The position numbers and the translations under genes are program-made. Positions 20,742-31,596 of a stretch of 64,000 nucleotides of DNA are shown here, piece by piece (position 1 is the first letter of the stretch; each line of letters starts with the position of its first letter). Source of the stretch: Vanessa cardui (Eukaryota > Arthropoda > Insecta > Lepidoptera > Nymphalidae). The notes under the pieces are model-generated. The model had not been told where the DNA came from and did no database searches. It saw only the letters and a list, made by a program, of their open reading frames with translations. Location: positions 10,666,501-10,730,500 of the forward strand of contig NC_061140.1 in NCBI RefSeq assembly GCF_905220365.1, given 5' to 3'.

Positions 20742-20990
20742 TATAATTGTATTTAACTAATATGATTGTATTTTTTAGATGTTAACAAAGAGTAACTACT
20801 GAGTTTCTTGCCGGTTCTCCTCGATAGAATCTGCTTTCCGAACTGGTGGTAGCTTCACTTAATTGTTAAATGACGATTCAAAAGTGCTTGTAAAAGAACA
20901 CTTGAATAAAGTTTATCAACCGACTTCAAAAAGGAGGAGGTTATCAATTCGTCTGTATTTTTTTTTTTTGATTATGACTTTGATTTTGAT
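20742..20990 (+). mobile_element. J3 LINE 3' end, interrupted by a repeat A module
   Basis: GTAACTACTGAGTTTCTTGC, CGGTTCTCCTCGATAGAATC and TTGAATAAAGTTTAT match the J3 3' untranslated region at 34040-34195. The usual TTTTGATTTTGATTTT tail follows only after a 56-base piece of repeat A. Confidence 0.75.
20916..20971 (+). mobile_element. Repeat A outer-end module alone
   Basis: CAACCGACTTCAAAAAGGAG, then GAGGTTATCAATTCGTCTGT and a T-run of about 12. Nothing of the body or arms is present, and the piece sits inside a J3 LINE tail. Confidence 0.8.
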
Positions 20991-21145
20991 TTTATACATA
21001 AAATGTTCACTATCTATTTACTATATACTAATATTATAAATGGTAAGGTAACTCTGTGTGTTGTCTCATATGAACCGATTTAATGAATGAAAAAATTGGT
21101 GTAATGATGGATGTTTAACACCTAAAGTAGCACACGCTGTTTTTA

Positions 21146-21381
21146 ATTCCTCCGTGCTCGAGCAGCGTGTTCACCGGTTTTCATGGATACGCCACTCTGA
21201 GGTGCCGGGTTCGTTTCCCGGCCAACACGATATAGAAAAAGTTCATTACTTTTCTATATTGTCTTGGGTCTGGGTGTTGGCGGAACCGTCGTTACTTCTG
21301 ATTTTCCATAACACAAGTGCTTTAGCTACTTACATTGGGATCAGAGTAATGTATGTGATGATGTAAAATATTAAAAAAAAA
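21146..21381 (+). mobile_element. S3 tRNA-derived SINE
   Basis: Head CCTCCGTGCTCGAGCAGCGT, GGTTTTCATGGATACGCCAC and B-box-like GGGTTCGTTTCCCGGCC; body TTGTCTTGGGTCTGGGTGTT; tail TCAGAGTAATGTATGTGATG followed by an A-run. Confidence 0.8.
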
Positions 21382-21774
21382 ATTGACCCCTTGAGGGCGT
21401 AATATGTATGGTATACATATTAAAGTAATAGACTATAAACCTTTTTTAAATGAGCATTTTATTAACAATTTGAAAAACTTTATAACAAGATAGCAATCTA
21501 AATCTCTGTCTAGATAAATTGTTGGTGACTGTAGCATTAGACGGCCTTTATGAGACGCGTGGATACAATTTCCGGTAGAGGCAAATATTTATATTGACCG
21601 AACAGGTATTGCAGATTGTAGAATCTAATACGGTACTCTACAAGGAGTTCTTATTGTGTCTATAGATTCTAATCGATTATTTTTATTGTTTTATTAGTCC
21701 TTTTAAAGTTAATTTATTTATTAGTATAATATTAAAAGTAATAAATGTATTAGTGTGAGAACTATTCTTTAGTT
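21382..21774. other. AT-rich spacer
   Basis: No supported feature. Confidence 0.45.
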
Positions 21775-21917
21775 TATTAAAGTTTTTCGTTTCGGGATAT
21801 TTACAATGTTTCCTTGTTCACGAGACCAAGAAATTCGTAGATAATGTCGAAATATCGAGCTCCACCGAACAAAAATAAAAAAACATGGTAAATATCCCGA
21901 AATGAATAACTTTAATT
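21775..21917. repeat. Short foldback, 30-bp arms
   Basis: 21775-21804 (ATTAAAGTTTTTCGTTTCGG then GATATTTAC) is inverted at 21888-21917 with two or three mismatches. The loop contains GTCGAAATATCGAGCTCCAC. It is non-coding and could be a MITE or an RNA-hairpin-bearing retroelement end. Confidence 0.65.
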
Positions 21918-22457
21918 ATAAAAATAACCATGTTAATTTCAAATCTTATATATTCTTTAGTTGTTATGGTTAAATGAATAACCATCGATCCTACTAATAT
22001 TATAAATGAGAGAAGTTTCTGAAACTTAATACATTAAGTGTATTGGCTAATATCTGCCTGTTAATCGAATAAGTATTTTTTTTTAATTCATATCATTTTC
22101 TTCTTATTTGTTAATAATTACAAATGAATGTTTTCTAACAGATCGCTATGCATTCCTAAACTATCCGTAATTATAGAATCTGATTGAACGTTTGAGAATA
22201 TTAGCCCAAAAAATACACATTTTCTTGTATGTTTGTACGTTAAAATATATCTTCTACATAGATTCTTACTTTATCCGTATGAAAACGGAACGGATAGCTC
22301 GTCTTATTTATAAAATAAGAATGCTTGTATGTTTTCCTTCAATACAATTTCAATATAATATTTCATATAGATACATATGTAGTTTCAACTCTATTGGTTA
22401 AAGAAATTTTTTTCAAAATCAGTCGCAATATTTGACCTAAACGTACATACACGTGAT

Positions 22458-22735
22458 GAGCTGAGATGGCCCAGTGGTTAGAACGCGTGCACCTTAAACG
22501 ATGATTTCGGGTTCAAACCTGAGCAAGCACCACTATATTTATGTGCTTAATTTGTGTTTATAAAACATCTCGTGCTCGACGGTGAAAGAAAACATCGTGA
22601 GGAAACCTGCATGTGTCTAATTTCCTCGAAATTCTGCCACATGTGCATTCCACCAACCCGCATTTGAACAGCTTGGTGAAATATGTTGAAAACCCTCTCC
22701 TTAATGGAAGAGGAGGCCTTAACCCAGCACTTGGT
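22458..22735 (+). mobile_element. S2 SINE in the left palindrome arm
   Basis: Complete head (GAGCTGAGATGGCCCAGTGG, GGGTTCAAACCTGAGC), middle (CGGTGAAAGAAAACATCGTG, AGGAAACCTGCATGTG) and 3' part (GGAAGAGGAGGCCTTAACCC). It ends at CACTTGGT, exactly where the palindrome arm ends. Confidence 0.85.
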
Positions 22736-22779
22736 GAGGAACAAACATGCATATGTACACATATGCATGTTTGTTCCTC
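22736..22779. repeat. Perfect 21-bp-arm palindrome
   Basis: GAGGAACAAACATGCATATG T is exactly inverted after a 2-base centre. It sits directly at the inner end of the left arm of the large palindrome. Confidence 0.95.
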
Positions 22780-23055
22780 ATTCACGAAAAACTACTGAAC
22801 GGATTTGGATGAAATTTTACAATAATATAAGGTTGTATAACATAGGTAGGTATCCGTGTGTAGACGGGGCGGGTCGGTAGTTCTATATAAGTTAATTTTC
22901 ATCGTTATTTTACAACTAAATAAACGTTTAAGAATAGTTTTTTTATTAAGGGATGACGCCTTATACAGAATTTGTATTATTTTTATTTCTTATTATAAGA
23001 ATAAACTTCTGCCTCCTGTACTGAAGTGTTTGTACAAAGTAACAGCTTGTAAATT

Positions 23056-23280
23056 ACCAAGTGCTGGGTTAAGGCCTCCTCTTCCATTAAGGAGAGGGTT
23101 TGCAACATATTCCACCACGCTGTTCAATTCGCGGGTTGGTGGAATGCACATGTGGCAGAATTTCGATGAAATTAGACACATGCAGGTTTCTTCCCGATGT
23201 TTTCCTTCACCACCGAGCATGAGATGAATTATAAACACAATTATATATATATATATATATATATATGGGCCATCTCAGCT
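23056..23280 (-). mobile_element. S2 SINE in the right arm, tRNA-like head lost
   Basis: The 3' part and middle of S2 are intact in antisense (TTCCATTAAGGAGAGGGTTT, ATGCACATGTGGCAGAATTT). The roughly 90-base stretch that holds the A and B boxes in the left arm is replaced by a (TA)13 run at 23241-23266; only GGGCCATCTCAGCTC of the head remains. Confidence 0.85.
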
Positions 23281-23682
23281 CATCACGTTTAGGTCAAACA
23301 TTGCGACTGAATTTGAAAACATTTTCCGTAACCAATAGAGTTGAAACTATGTATCTATATGGAAAAGTATATTGAAATTGTATTGAAGGAAAACATACAA
23401 GCATTCTTATTTTATAAATAAGACTAGCTATTCGTTCCACTTTCATACGGATAAAGTAAGAATCTATGTAGAAAATATATTTTAACGTACAAACATACAA
23501 GAAAACTTGTATTTCTTGGGCTAATATTCTCAAACGTTCAATCAGATTCTACAATTACGGATAGTTTAGGAATGCATAGAGAACTGTCAGAAAACATTCA
23601 TTTGTAATTATTAACAAATAAGAAGAAAATGATATGAATTAAAAAAAATACTGATTCGATTCATAGGACCCGAATAACCTAC

Positions 23683-23744
23683 CTTGGCTCTCGTATCAGC
23701 TTGGCCATACATCGGGTTCAAGTTGCCAATTTTGAGTACTTTAT
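23683..23744 (-). other. Weak candidate exon, minus strand
   Basis: In sense, GATAAAGTACTCAAAATTGG and on reads KVLKIGNLNPMYGQADTRAK and meets AAG|GTAGGT, a good donor, at 23683/23682. The acceptor side (AATCAAG) lacks a pyrimidine tract. The open frame itself is longer than the proposed exon. Unrecognised; possibly a repeat remnant. Confidence 0.2.
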
Positions 23745-23951
23745 CTTGATTTAATGGTATGAATGAAATATACATTCTTAACTAGGTGCTCGATTTACGT
23801 AAGATGCTGTAAATTGTCTCACGCTTAATAACTGAATAATATTTATTAATTTTTTGATTGAATTTAATTGCCAGTACTATTTTTTTATATTAAATACACA
23901 ATACAAACAATATACAATACAATTAAATAATTTGTACTTAAAATTACAATT

Positions 23952-24101
23952 TCTATGAAATTAGAAACATGCAGGTTTCCTCACGATGTTTTCCTTCATC
24001 GCCGAGCAAGAGATGAATATTCAGTGGTTCTTGCCTGGGTTTGAACCCGCAATCATCGGTTAAGACGCACACGTTCTAACCACTGGTCCATCTCGGCTCT
24101 T
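23952..24101 (-). mobile_element. S2 SINE, 3' truncated
   Basis: Antisense: AACATGCAGGTTTCCTCACG, GGGTTTGAACCCGCAATCAT, and CCACTGGTCCATCTCGGCTC. The head is complete; the 3' half is absent. Confidence 0.75.
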
Positions 24102-24163
24102 TAACTAAAACATAAATATATTTTATGTTATGGTAACATTGAAACAAATATTTTTTATTTTCA

Positions 24164-24204
24164 ACCGACTTCCAAAAGGAGGAGGTTATCAATTCGTCTG
24201 TATA

Positions 24205-24236
<32 letters not shown>

Positions 24237-25870
24237 GTTACCTCATAACTTTTTACTGGGTGGACCGATTTTGATAATTTTTTTTTTGTTTGAAAGGTAG
24301 TGCTTCCCGTGGGGTCCCATGTTTTTATTTTTTTTTCCGATGATGGTATCCATGTGAAAACGACATAAGTCTTAAATTTGCATTATGTATATGCGCGACA
24401 AATAGGTGAATAACTGAAAATCACGTTAACCAATTTTGATAATTCTTTTTTTATTATAAAATATATACTGCAAGGGTAATTTGGTGAAAGTTTGGTAAGG
24501 TTCTGAGCACAGGATCTATGACAAAGTAACGGAACGGAAGGGAACGGAACAATTCTGAGAAGCACGTTAGCGATACTCGGTCGAATCTTTTATTTATAGG
24601 TTATTTGGATATTTGAGTCACCTTCCGTAATGTGGTTATGTTTATGTAATTATCATAGTCGAATATTAGAATCAACTAGCTACCCAACCCGGCTTCGCAC
24701 GGGTGCAATACTGATACTAAATATACTACAGAATTTGTTTATATACGACATCACATCGCAAACTTCTAAAATTATCAGTGTTTCTTTACTATATTGTTCA
24801 TGTATTATATACACAAACCTTCCCCTTGAATCACACTATCTTTTAAAAAAAACCTCATCAAAATCCGTTGCGTAGATTTAAAGATATAGGGACAGAGAAA
24901 GCGACTTTGTTTTATACTATGTAGTGATGGAACTCCTATACGGCTCGCAGTTAGGGTGCGATATGGGGCAGAATTTCTTACTATCTTTAATCAAATTTTG
25001 TGTATGTGATGTGATGTCATATGATGTACGAAATATAGTTGGTCTTTTTCAAAGTTTTTTTGCTGAGTTCGATTACAGCTCTTTCGAGGAATCCTTGTAC
25101 TTTACGCCGCGTGACGTATTAAATCCGCATTTTCGAAAGTCTATTTTTGCTTTATTCGCAAGTTTCCTTTGAAATTGTCCTCGAAGTAGTTTCTGACTCA
25201 TATAAACGGAACGCTTAATCTATCCATATTAAAAAAAATTAGTTAGTCAACATCAGCTTCACTTAAAATCAAAAAATAAATAAAAATTTTAACAAAAAGA
25301 AAAACCGACTTCAAACAAAACACTATTTTAAAACAAATGAATATGCACGAAAAAGTAATAAAAATAATTGCGTATTCAACATATTTTTTAGAGTCTTCCT
25401 AAGTTAAATGAAATGAAAAATATTAGACTACTTAAAAGTCGATTAACGATTATATCATGTAGTTATAATTATTGTTATATTTGGAGTCGGTGTCAGCCAA
25501 TAAAACCCTACAGTATATCTATCAAAAATCAATACGAGAATACTTTAATGAATATGTGTTTTACAAATTACCTTTTACACAATAATATACTGGATCAATC
25601 AAGGGGCTCGTATCGCTTTTTTCTTTTGATTGTTGGGGCAAGGGCACCGTGGCTGACACCGGCTCCAAATATACCAATAACTATAACTACATGATATAAT
25701 CGTTAATCGACTTTTAAGTAGTCTAATATTTTTCATTTCATTTAACTTAGGAAGACTCTAAAAAATATGTTGAATACGCAATTATTTTTATTACTTTTTC
25801 GTGCATATTCATTTGTTTTAAAATAGTGTTTTGTTTGAAGTCGGTTTTTCTTTTTGTTAAAATTTTTATA
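24164..25870 (+). mobile_element. Repeat A copy 2, complete
   Basis: The fullest plus-strand copy. Order: outer end CAACCGACTTCCAAAAGGAG; a T-run of about 29; a body with ACTTTTTACTGGGTGGACCG, AAGGTAGTGCTTCCCGTGGG and GGTTCTGAGCACAGGATC; an embedded CTAG-type repeat (24676 on, CTAGCTACCCAACCCGGCTT); GTCAACATCAGCTTCACTTA; inverted arms 25282-25498 and 25651-25869 around a 150-base centre. The 93-codon frame at 25413-25694 covers left arm and centre. No transposase is encoded, so it is non-autonomous. Confidence 0.85.
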
Positions 25871-25991
25871 TTATTCTTGAGACGACGGTACAAAAATATA
25901 ATAAAATTGCTAAATAAAAACAGTTTAACATTTTATCATGTGAACTCTAAATATAATTAAGTTATTGTGTTCCGTACGTTTATATTTCCAG

Positions 25992-26097
25992 AGAACAAAA
26001 GGCTCAAAATGTCTTAAACCAAACGTTACGAAGCGAATCGGCACGTGTCAGCCGGCATCTGTTTGTCGTACCAATACACGAACCGCCTACTAACCAG
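25992..26097 (+). other. Candidate internal coding exon of unknown host gene
   Basis: TTATATTTCCAG ends at 25991; 106 bases follow, then CAG|GTATGC. Only one frame is open through the whole piece, reading EQKAQNVLNQTLRSESARVS then RHLFVVPIHEPPTNQ after one leading base, so it would start in phase with two bases from the previous exon and end on a codon boundary. GC content is near 48% against A/T-rich flanks. I do not recognise the peptide. No neighbour exon could be joined with certainty. Confidence 0.45.
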
Positions 26098-26696
26098 GTA
26101 TGCTTTACTTGCAATATTAGGTCAGAACTGTGTCAAATGCTGTGCTATATTCGAATATATTTATACTATTTTTAGAACCAGAAGTAGGAAGTAGGTTAAC
26201 CTCTAAAACAATTATCTGTAATTTAAAATAACAATCAATCTACCACAATAGAAAAACGTTTAGTCTACAACACAAATAACCATCTATAATCACATTACAC
26301 CGTAATAATTATCATTGCAATTCTCAATGTGTTAACTACGAATCTCCCGCGTTTTTTTTTTTTTTCAAAGGAAAGTTGTGTGGCTTGACGCTGATGATGC
26401 TTGTTCATTCCAACACTATTATTTTAGTGAAACTTTTTTTTTACTGTAATCTGATATTTGAATTAACAAATGCGTTTCTAAAACAGTTTAAACTTATTTT
26501 ATGGTATATATATCATTTTATTAAGATAATAAGATAAATTGTGTTTGTGTGTATGGTCGTGAATTATTCGCTCGTGTTGTGTACATACCAATAACAACAA
26601 TTATTACTGTACAACTATTCAATACTTAATAAAAAAAACAGTATTTTCTTTCAAGGAAGTCTATGTTTTTGGGTTGCTAGCCTATAGACTACTGTA
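26098..26696. other. AT-rich spacer
   Basis: If 25992-26097 is an exon this is the following intron. Nothing else seen. Confidence 0.4.
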
Positions 26697-26772
26697 ACAA
26701 ATATTAATAATTCCTTCTTACATCAATGCGCCACCGACCTTGGGAATTAAGACATTATATCCCATGGCTGTA
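26697..26772 (-). mobile_element. S1 element fragment
   Basis: Antisense TTACATCAATGCGCCACCGA and CCTTGGGAATTAAGACATTA, then CCCATGGCTGTAG; ends missing. Confidence 0.6.
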
Positions 26773-27600
26773 GAAGAAGATCGATGTATTTTTGAACGCG
26801 CATCACGGAAAAACCTTTGTATACGTTAACATGGAATTTGTACCATAATGTTCAGTGAATTTCAGTGAAGGTATTAGCTAAACATTATCTTAAAATAGTG
26901 TTCAACGTATATAGTAGCCAGAGCGCGTGGCCGGGTCAATTAAATAAAATATTTATTCTTTATTTCATTCAGATAATTAAAACTAAATTTGGTATTTTCA
27001 TTAACAAAATTTACATGAGTTACCTTATCGCTATAGCAGCTTTTAAATCTTTCTAGTCAATGTTTGGGCAGGGGACTTTCTGTATCTACTTTACAGCAAG
27101 TCTTCAATAGAAGATGTAATTATTATGAATTTCGAATTAGTAATATACTGCAGATGGCTTTAAGCTTTACGGTGGTCCTTTATACAAATTAGTTTTACTT
27201 TATATTGTGTTACGATTTTAATGGTGGGTAATATTTTCGGCGGTTTTGGCCAACTTGTCAACTGCGTATATTACATGTACAAACAAAATTGTTCTCATTC
27301 TCGTAATTCAATTGGACTGCAAATCTGAGAAGAACAGAAATAGTTTAAGGTGAGGGTCAAAGGCTTTACGTGATATCTGTACCATGACAATATAAACGAC
27401 CAAAGCCAGCGTATTTACACAAAAGCATACAGATTTATATCGAGGGGTTTGCGGAGTATCGAGAACGCACTCGTAACTAATTCGAGTAAGAAGATTTTTT
27501 CATAAAAATTGTGGTATTCATCAAAGGAGGTTACTTAAATAAATTAAAAAATAAAAAACTATGTATAAACTTTTTTTTAAAAGATTACTAATGTTCTTAT
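26773..27600. other. Spacer without supported features
   Basis: No repeat or gene identified; a 63-codon frame at 26865 has no motif. Confidence 0.45.
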
Positions 27601-27745
27601 ATTCCTATTTACCCCTCCTTTTCAGCTTATCGTTCGATTAGGATTGGGTACGACAATACCCGAAGAGGTCAGGATCGGTCTTGCGACTTTCACATCGCTA
27701 GGCGGCCGTAAACCAATGCGCTATTGCCGCTTTTAAAGCTGAAAT
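27601..27745 (-). mobile_element. S4 tRNA-like SINE
   Basis: In sense: GGCAATAGCGCATTGGTTTA, CGGCCGCCTAGCGATGTGAA and GACCGATCCTGACC, an A-box/B-box-like layout. A degenerate copy is at 40050-40152. Confidence 0.5.
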
Positions 27746-28084
27746 ACATATTTACTAATAACACAAAATCGAGAGCATCAAAGGCTTGTTACCCATCGGG
27801 TACTGTAATCTGAACTGATTCTGTGTATTTCAAACACAACACAATTACATTAATTATAACAACACAAATTGTTATAACGCTTTTTATTGCTTTACAGCTC
27901 AGAAGAAATAGTTTGATATTTAATACTTCAAACTATCCTAACCTGAAAAGGTACACTATCGTTAACCTTTTTAGAGCTACACTTTAAATAATAATTTTAC
28001 AACATCAAAAAAAAGCATCAAATATTATCTAATCATTATAATCTGCTAACGAGACTTGGCAAATTTTATCTTTTTTATGCTTTA
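27746..28084. other. AT-rich spacer
   Basis: No supported feature. Confidence 0.45.
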
Positions 28085-28427
28085 CACTAGTAAACCCGCC
28101 CCGGCTACGTCCGGGTGAAATGATGATTTTAAATATACTACAGAATGACTTTGTATATTCCATTCCAATCGTTCTTGTGATTACACAATACAAACCTATA
28201 TATCTCTGCATTTTAAATCTGTAATATCATTGAAGATATCCATTTAATTTACAAGCTGTAAGCGGTCGTATTGATCTATATAGAATTGATTTGTATTTAT
28301 GGTACTTTATTGGATAAGGATTTAACTCTATATTACTTAAATCATTATTTCTCGTTAAAAGTAAATGATAAAAAATAGTTATTGTGGGTTATCCCTAAGA
28401 GATAGACATACACCATCGCGGACTTTT
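28085..28427 (+). repeat. Repeat B, interrupted at its right side
   Basis: CTAGTAAACCCGCCCCGGCT at the left and GTTATTGTGGGTTATCCCTA, GAGATAGACATACACCATCG at the right. In the copy at 5.5 kb the text continues ACTTTTTTGAAGACC; here it is cut after GGACTTTT by repeat A copy 3. Confidence 0.65.
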
Positions 28428-28464
28428 CAACCGACTTCCAAAAGGAGGAGGTTATCAATTCGTC

Positions 28465-28521
<57 letters not shown>

Positions 28522-29778
28522 GTTACCTCATAACTTTTCACTGGGTGGACCGATTTTGATAATTTTTTTTTTGTTTGAAAGGTAGTGCTTCCCGTGGGGT
28601 CCCATTTTTTTTAATTTTTTTTCCGATGATGGTATCCATGTGAAAACGACATAAGTCTTAAATTTGCATTATGTATATGCGCGACAAATAGGTGAATAAC
28701 TGAAAATCACGTTAACCAATTTTGATAATTCTTTTTTTATTATAAAATATATACTTCAAGGGTAATTTGGTGAAAGTTTGGTAAGGTTCTGAGCACAGGA
28801 TCCATGACAAAGTAACAGAACGGAAGGGAACGGAACAATTCTGAGGAGCACGTTACCGATACTCGGTCGAATCTTTTATTTATAGGTTATTTGGATATTT
28901 GAGTCACCTTCCGTAATGTGGTTATGTTTATGTAATTATCATAGTCGAATATTATAATCAACTAGCTACCCACCCCGGCTTCGCACGGGTGCAATACTGA
29001 TACTAAATATACTACAGAATTTGTTTATATACGACATCACATCGCAAACTTCTAAAATTATCAGTGTTTCTTTACTATATTGTTCATGTATTATATACAA
29101 AAACCTTCCCCTTGAATCACACTATCTTTTAAAAAAAACCGCATCAAAATCCGTTGCGTAGATTTAAAGATATAGGGACAGAGAAAGCGACTTTGTTTTA
29201 TACTATGTAGTGATGGAACTCCTATACGGCTCGCAGTTAGGGTGCGATATGGGACAGAATTTCTTACTATCTTTAATCAAATTTTGTGTATGTGATGTGA
29301 TGTCATATGATGTCCGAAATATAGTTGGTCTTTTTCAAAGTTTTTTTGCTGAGTTCGATTACAGCTCTTTCGAGGAATCCTTGTAGTTTACGCCGCGTGA
29401 TGTATTAAATCCGCATTTTCGAAAGTCTATTTTTGCTTTATTCGCAAGTTTCCTTTGAAATTGTCCTCGAAGTAGTTTCTGACTCATATAAACGGAACGC
29501 TTAATCTATCCATATTAAAAAAAAATAGTTAGTCAACATCAGCTTCACTTAAAATCAAAAAATAAATAAAATTTTAACAAAAAGAAAAACCGACTTCAAA
29601 CAAAACACTATTTTAAAACAAATGAATATGCACGAAAAAGTAATAAAAATAATTGCGTATTCAACATATTTTTTAGAGTCTTCCTAAGTTAAATGAAATG
29701 AAAAATATTAGACTACTTAAAAGTCGATTAACGATTATATCATGTAGTTATAATTATTGTTATATTTGGAGTCGGTGA
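28428..29778 (+). mobile_element. Repeat A copy 3, right part missing
   Basis: Same order as copy 2 up to the end of the left arm (TATATTTGGAGTCGGTG) and then unrelated sequence, so centre and right arm are gone. The internal T-run at 28469-28515 is 47 bases, the longest of all copies. Confidence 0.85.
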
Positions 29779-29904
29779 TACTGAAAGCCTTAGTAGGCTA
29801 CGAGATATAAGTAGCTGAGAGTTTTTGGAAATATACTCCATGTTATTTAAATAAGCCAACCTAACAACCCTAGAAACTCGATCTAAAAGATTATTGACCA
29901 CCAC

Positions 29905-29990
29905 CACCACTACTAGTACTGGTAGTCACTTACCATCAGTTGATTCTGCTACTCGCTTACCACACATACCAGTCATAAACAAAAGAAACT
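29905..29990 (+). mobile_element. J1-type LINE 3' end, degenerate
   Basis: TGGTAGTCACTTACCATCAG, then a diverged CTGCTACTCGCTTACCACA and CAGTCATAAACAAAA, matches the 3' end of the LINE at 36.4-39.8 kb. Confidence 0.5.
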
Positions 29991-30340
29991 ACTAGACTAA
30001 TAAGAAAGTTGGACTGTTATAAAACAAAACAATTTATCTACATAATATTATAAATAAAAAAGAAATATATTTTTTAACTATTCTATACAGCAGTCTTGAA
30101 CCCTAACGTTACAGGTTACTTTTTTATACCTAATATATATAAACGAATTAAATTGTGGGTTAAAATGTAGACAACTCAAAAAACTCAAAAATTAACACAT
30201 AAAGTATACTCTTCGTACCTAAGCGAAATGATTCTATTTAGTTCTTAATGAATTTACCTACTCATCCGATTATGATAAAACTTTTTTGAGTGCCAAGTAC
30301 GCCGCGCTTATTAACCTAAAAATGAAATATATATGTCATC

Positions 30341-30430
30341 ATCAGCCGCCCATATTAATCCACTGCTGCACGCCACTCTGATCTTCCTTCGGCTACTCGC
30401 ATCCAACTCCTGCCAGCCGTCTTACGTAAA
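30341..30430 (-). mobile_element. RTE-like LINE 3' end fragment
   Basis: In sense: GGCTGGCAGGAGTTGGATGC and AGCAGTGGATTAATATGGGC, ending GGCTGATGATGA. I know this as the C-terminus and (GAT)n tail of a common lepidopteran LINE, probably RTE-type. 5' truncated. Confidence 0.5.
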
Positions 30431-31596
30431 TCATTATAGTCTGATTTACACACACAAATAAAATACAAGACAAGAATATTGTATATCCTTCAATATAAAC
30501 ATTTTATGTAGGTAATGTAAGCTGAGATGGGTAGCCAGTATTTATGAACAAGATTAAAAAAAAAAAACTTAATGAAGCGATTAAAAAAAGTAACATTAAT
30601 TATACCATGAATATATTTTTTAGCCTTATTATAGAGGAGCTATTTTACAGAAAACCTTTCAAGTCTCGTTACGTTAATTAAATAAGATATTTTTATAAAA
30701 GATATTTTTTTTCTAACAAATTGTAGTTCGTAGATTCCGGGAAGTGTCATTTCTAATGAGTCTCATTAAAAATTAAAAATAATTACGATACACCTACATG
30801 CTTCGCGACGCCCGCGAATCTATTAAAATATTAAAAATTTAAGTCTGAAAAATGTAAGCAACTTCAAAGATGAAAAAAATGTATTTCCCTACCCGGGGTT
30901 AGTTATGCGCCGTGACTTTCTATTTTCGACCATAAATTAAGACCATTAAAGTGCATTACACAGCATCTAAAAAACCATTCATTCTGAGCATTACTTCCAC
31001 GGTACACATATAAAATAACTCATTTTTAACTCGCATAGAATACCTCCGAAGAGCTTGTTTAGACCGGATCCACACACGAGGAGCAACGTTGCTCTTAATG
31101 TTGCCATAAAAAAAAATATATATTAAAAAATACGCGCTTAAGTCATACGTAAACATATAATATTTCGAGGGATACTTTTCATAGTAAAGTACGAGTATTA
31201 AAGGCGTAACAAATATGGCGGGTTAATGTTTGTCCTCAAGTATGGAGTTGGATTTTAAATGGCCGCACCTTTTAGTATCTCGTTTTAAAGTTATGAATTA
31301 TATTCGTAGGTGTACGTCGTAAAAGGATTTCCAGCGAGGCTAAGATCTATGATGAGAACGTGCGGTGTTTTCTAGACTAGATTCTAGAAAGTTCTCTGGT
31401 TACGTAGTAACAGAGATTTATAATTTGACTCGCTATTTTATTATTTAATGGTATATAGAATTACTGTACACGTACGAAGAATATAGTTTGTGCAATGAAA
31501 ATAGATGACAATGGACGTTGAAAATTGTATACGGTTGAATTTCATCGTTGTTTAAAAATTATATTCTATTTTGACGAAATAATATTATTTACTCGG
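30431..31596. other. Spacer without supported features
   Basis: AT-rich. A CCAG|CGAGGCTAAG junction near 31344 was looked at but has no open frame worth reporting. Confidence 0.4.

Larger units (their letters stand above)
22057..23667. repeat. Large imperfect palindrome, 1.6 kb
   Basis: The left arm 22057-22735 and the right arm 23056-23667 are inverted copies of each other. The outer 400 bases of each arm match closely, for instance TTAATAATTACAAATGAATG against its complement near 23605, and the inner parts are S2 SINEs in opposite orientation. The loop is about 320 bases. Short chance-looking frames in the two arms encode nearly the same peptide (FLYVCTLKYIFYIDSYFIRM), which simply reflects the duplication. 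Confidence 0.9.

Noticed and set aside
22458..22545. tRNA genes at the SINE heads
   Set aside because: A- and B-box-like pieces exist, but there is no cloverleaf with acceptor stem; these are SINE promoters.
22192..23533. Two similar small proteins on opposite strands (22192-22401 and 23533-23294)
   Set aside because: They are the two arms of the same palindrome; similarity comes from DNA duplication, and both run through A/T-rich non-coding sequence.
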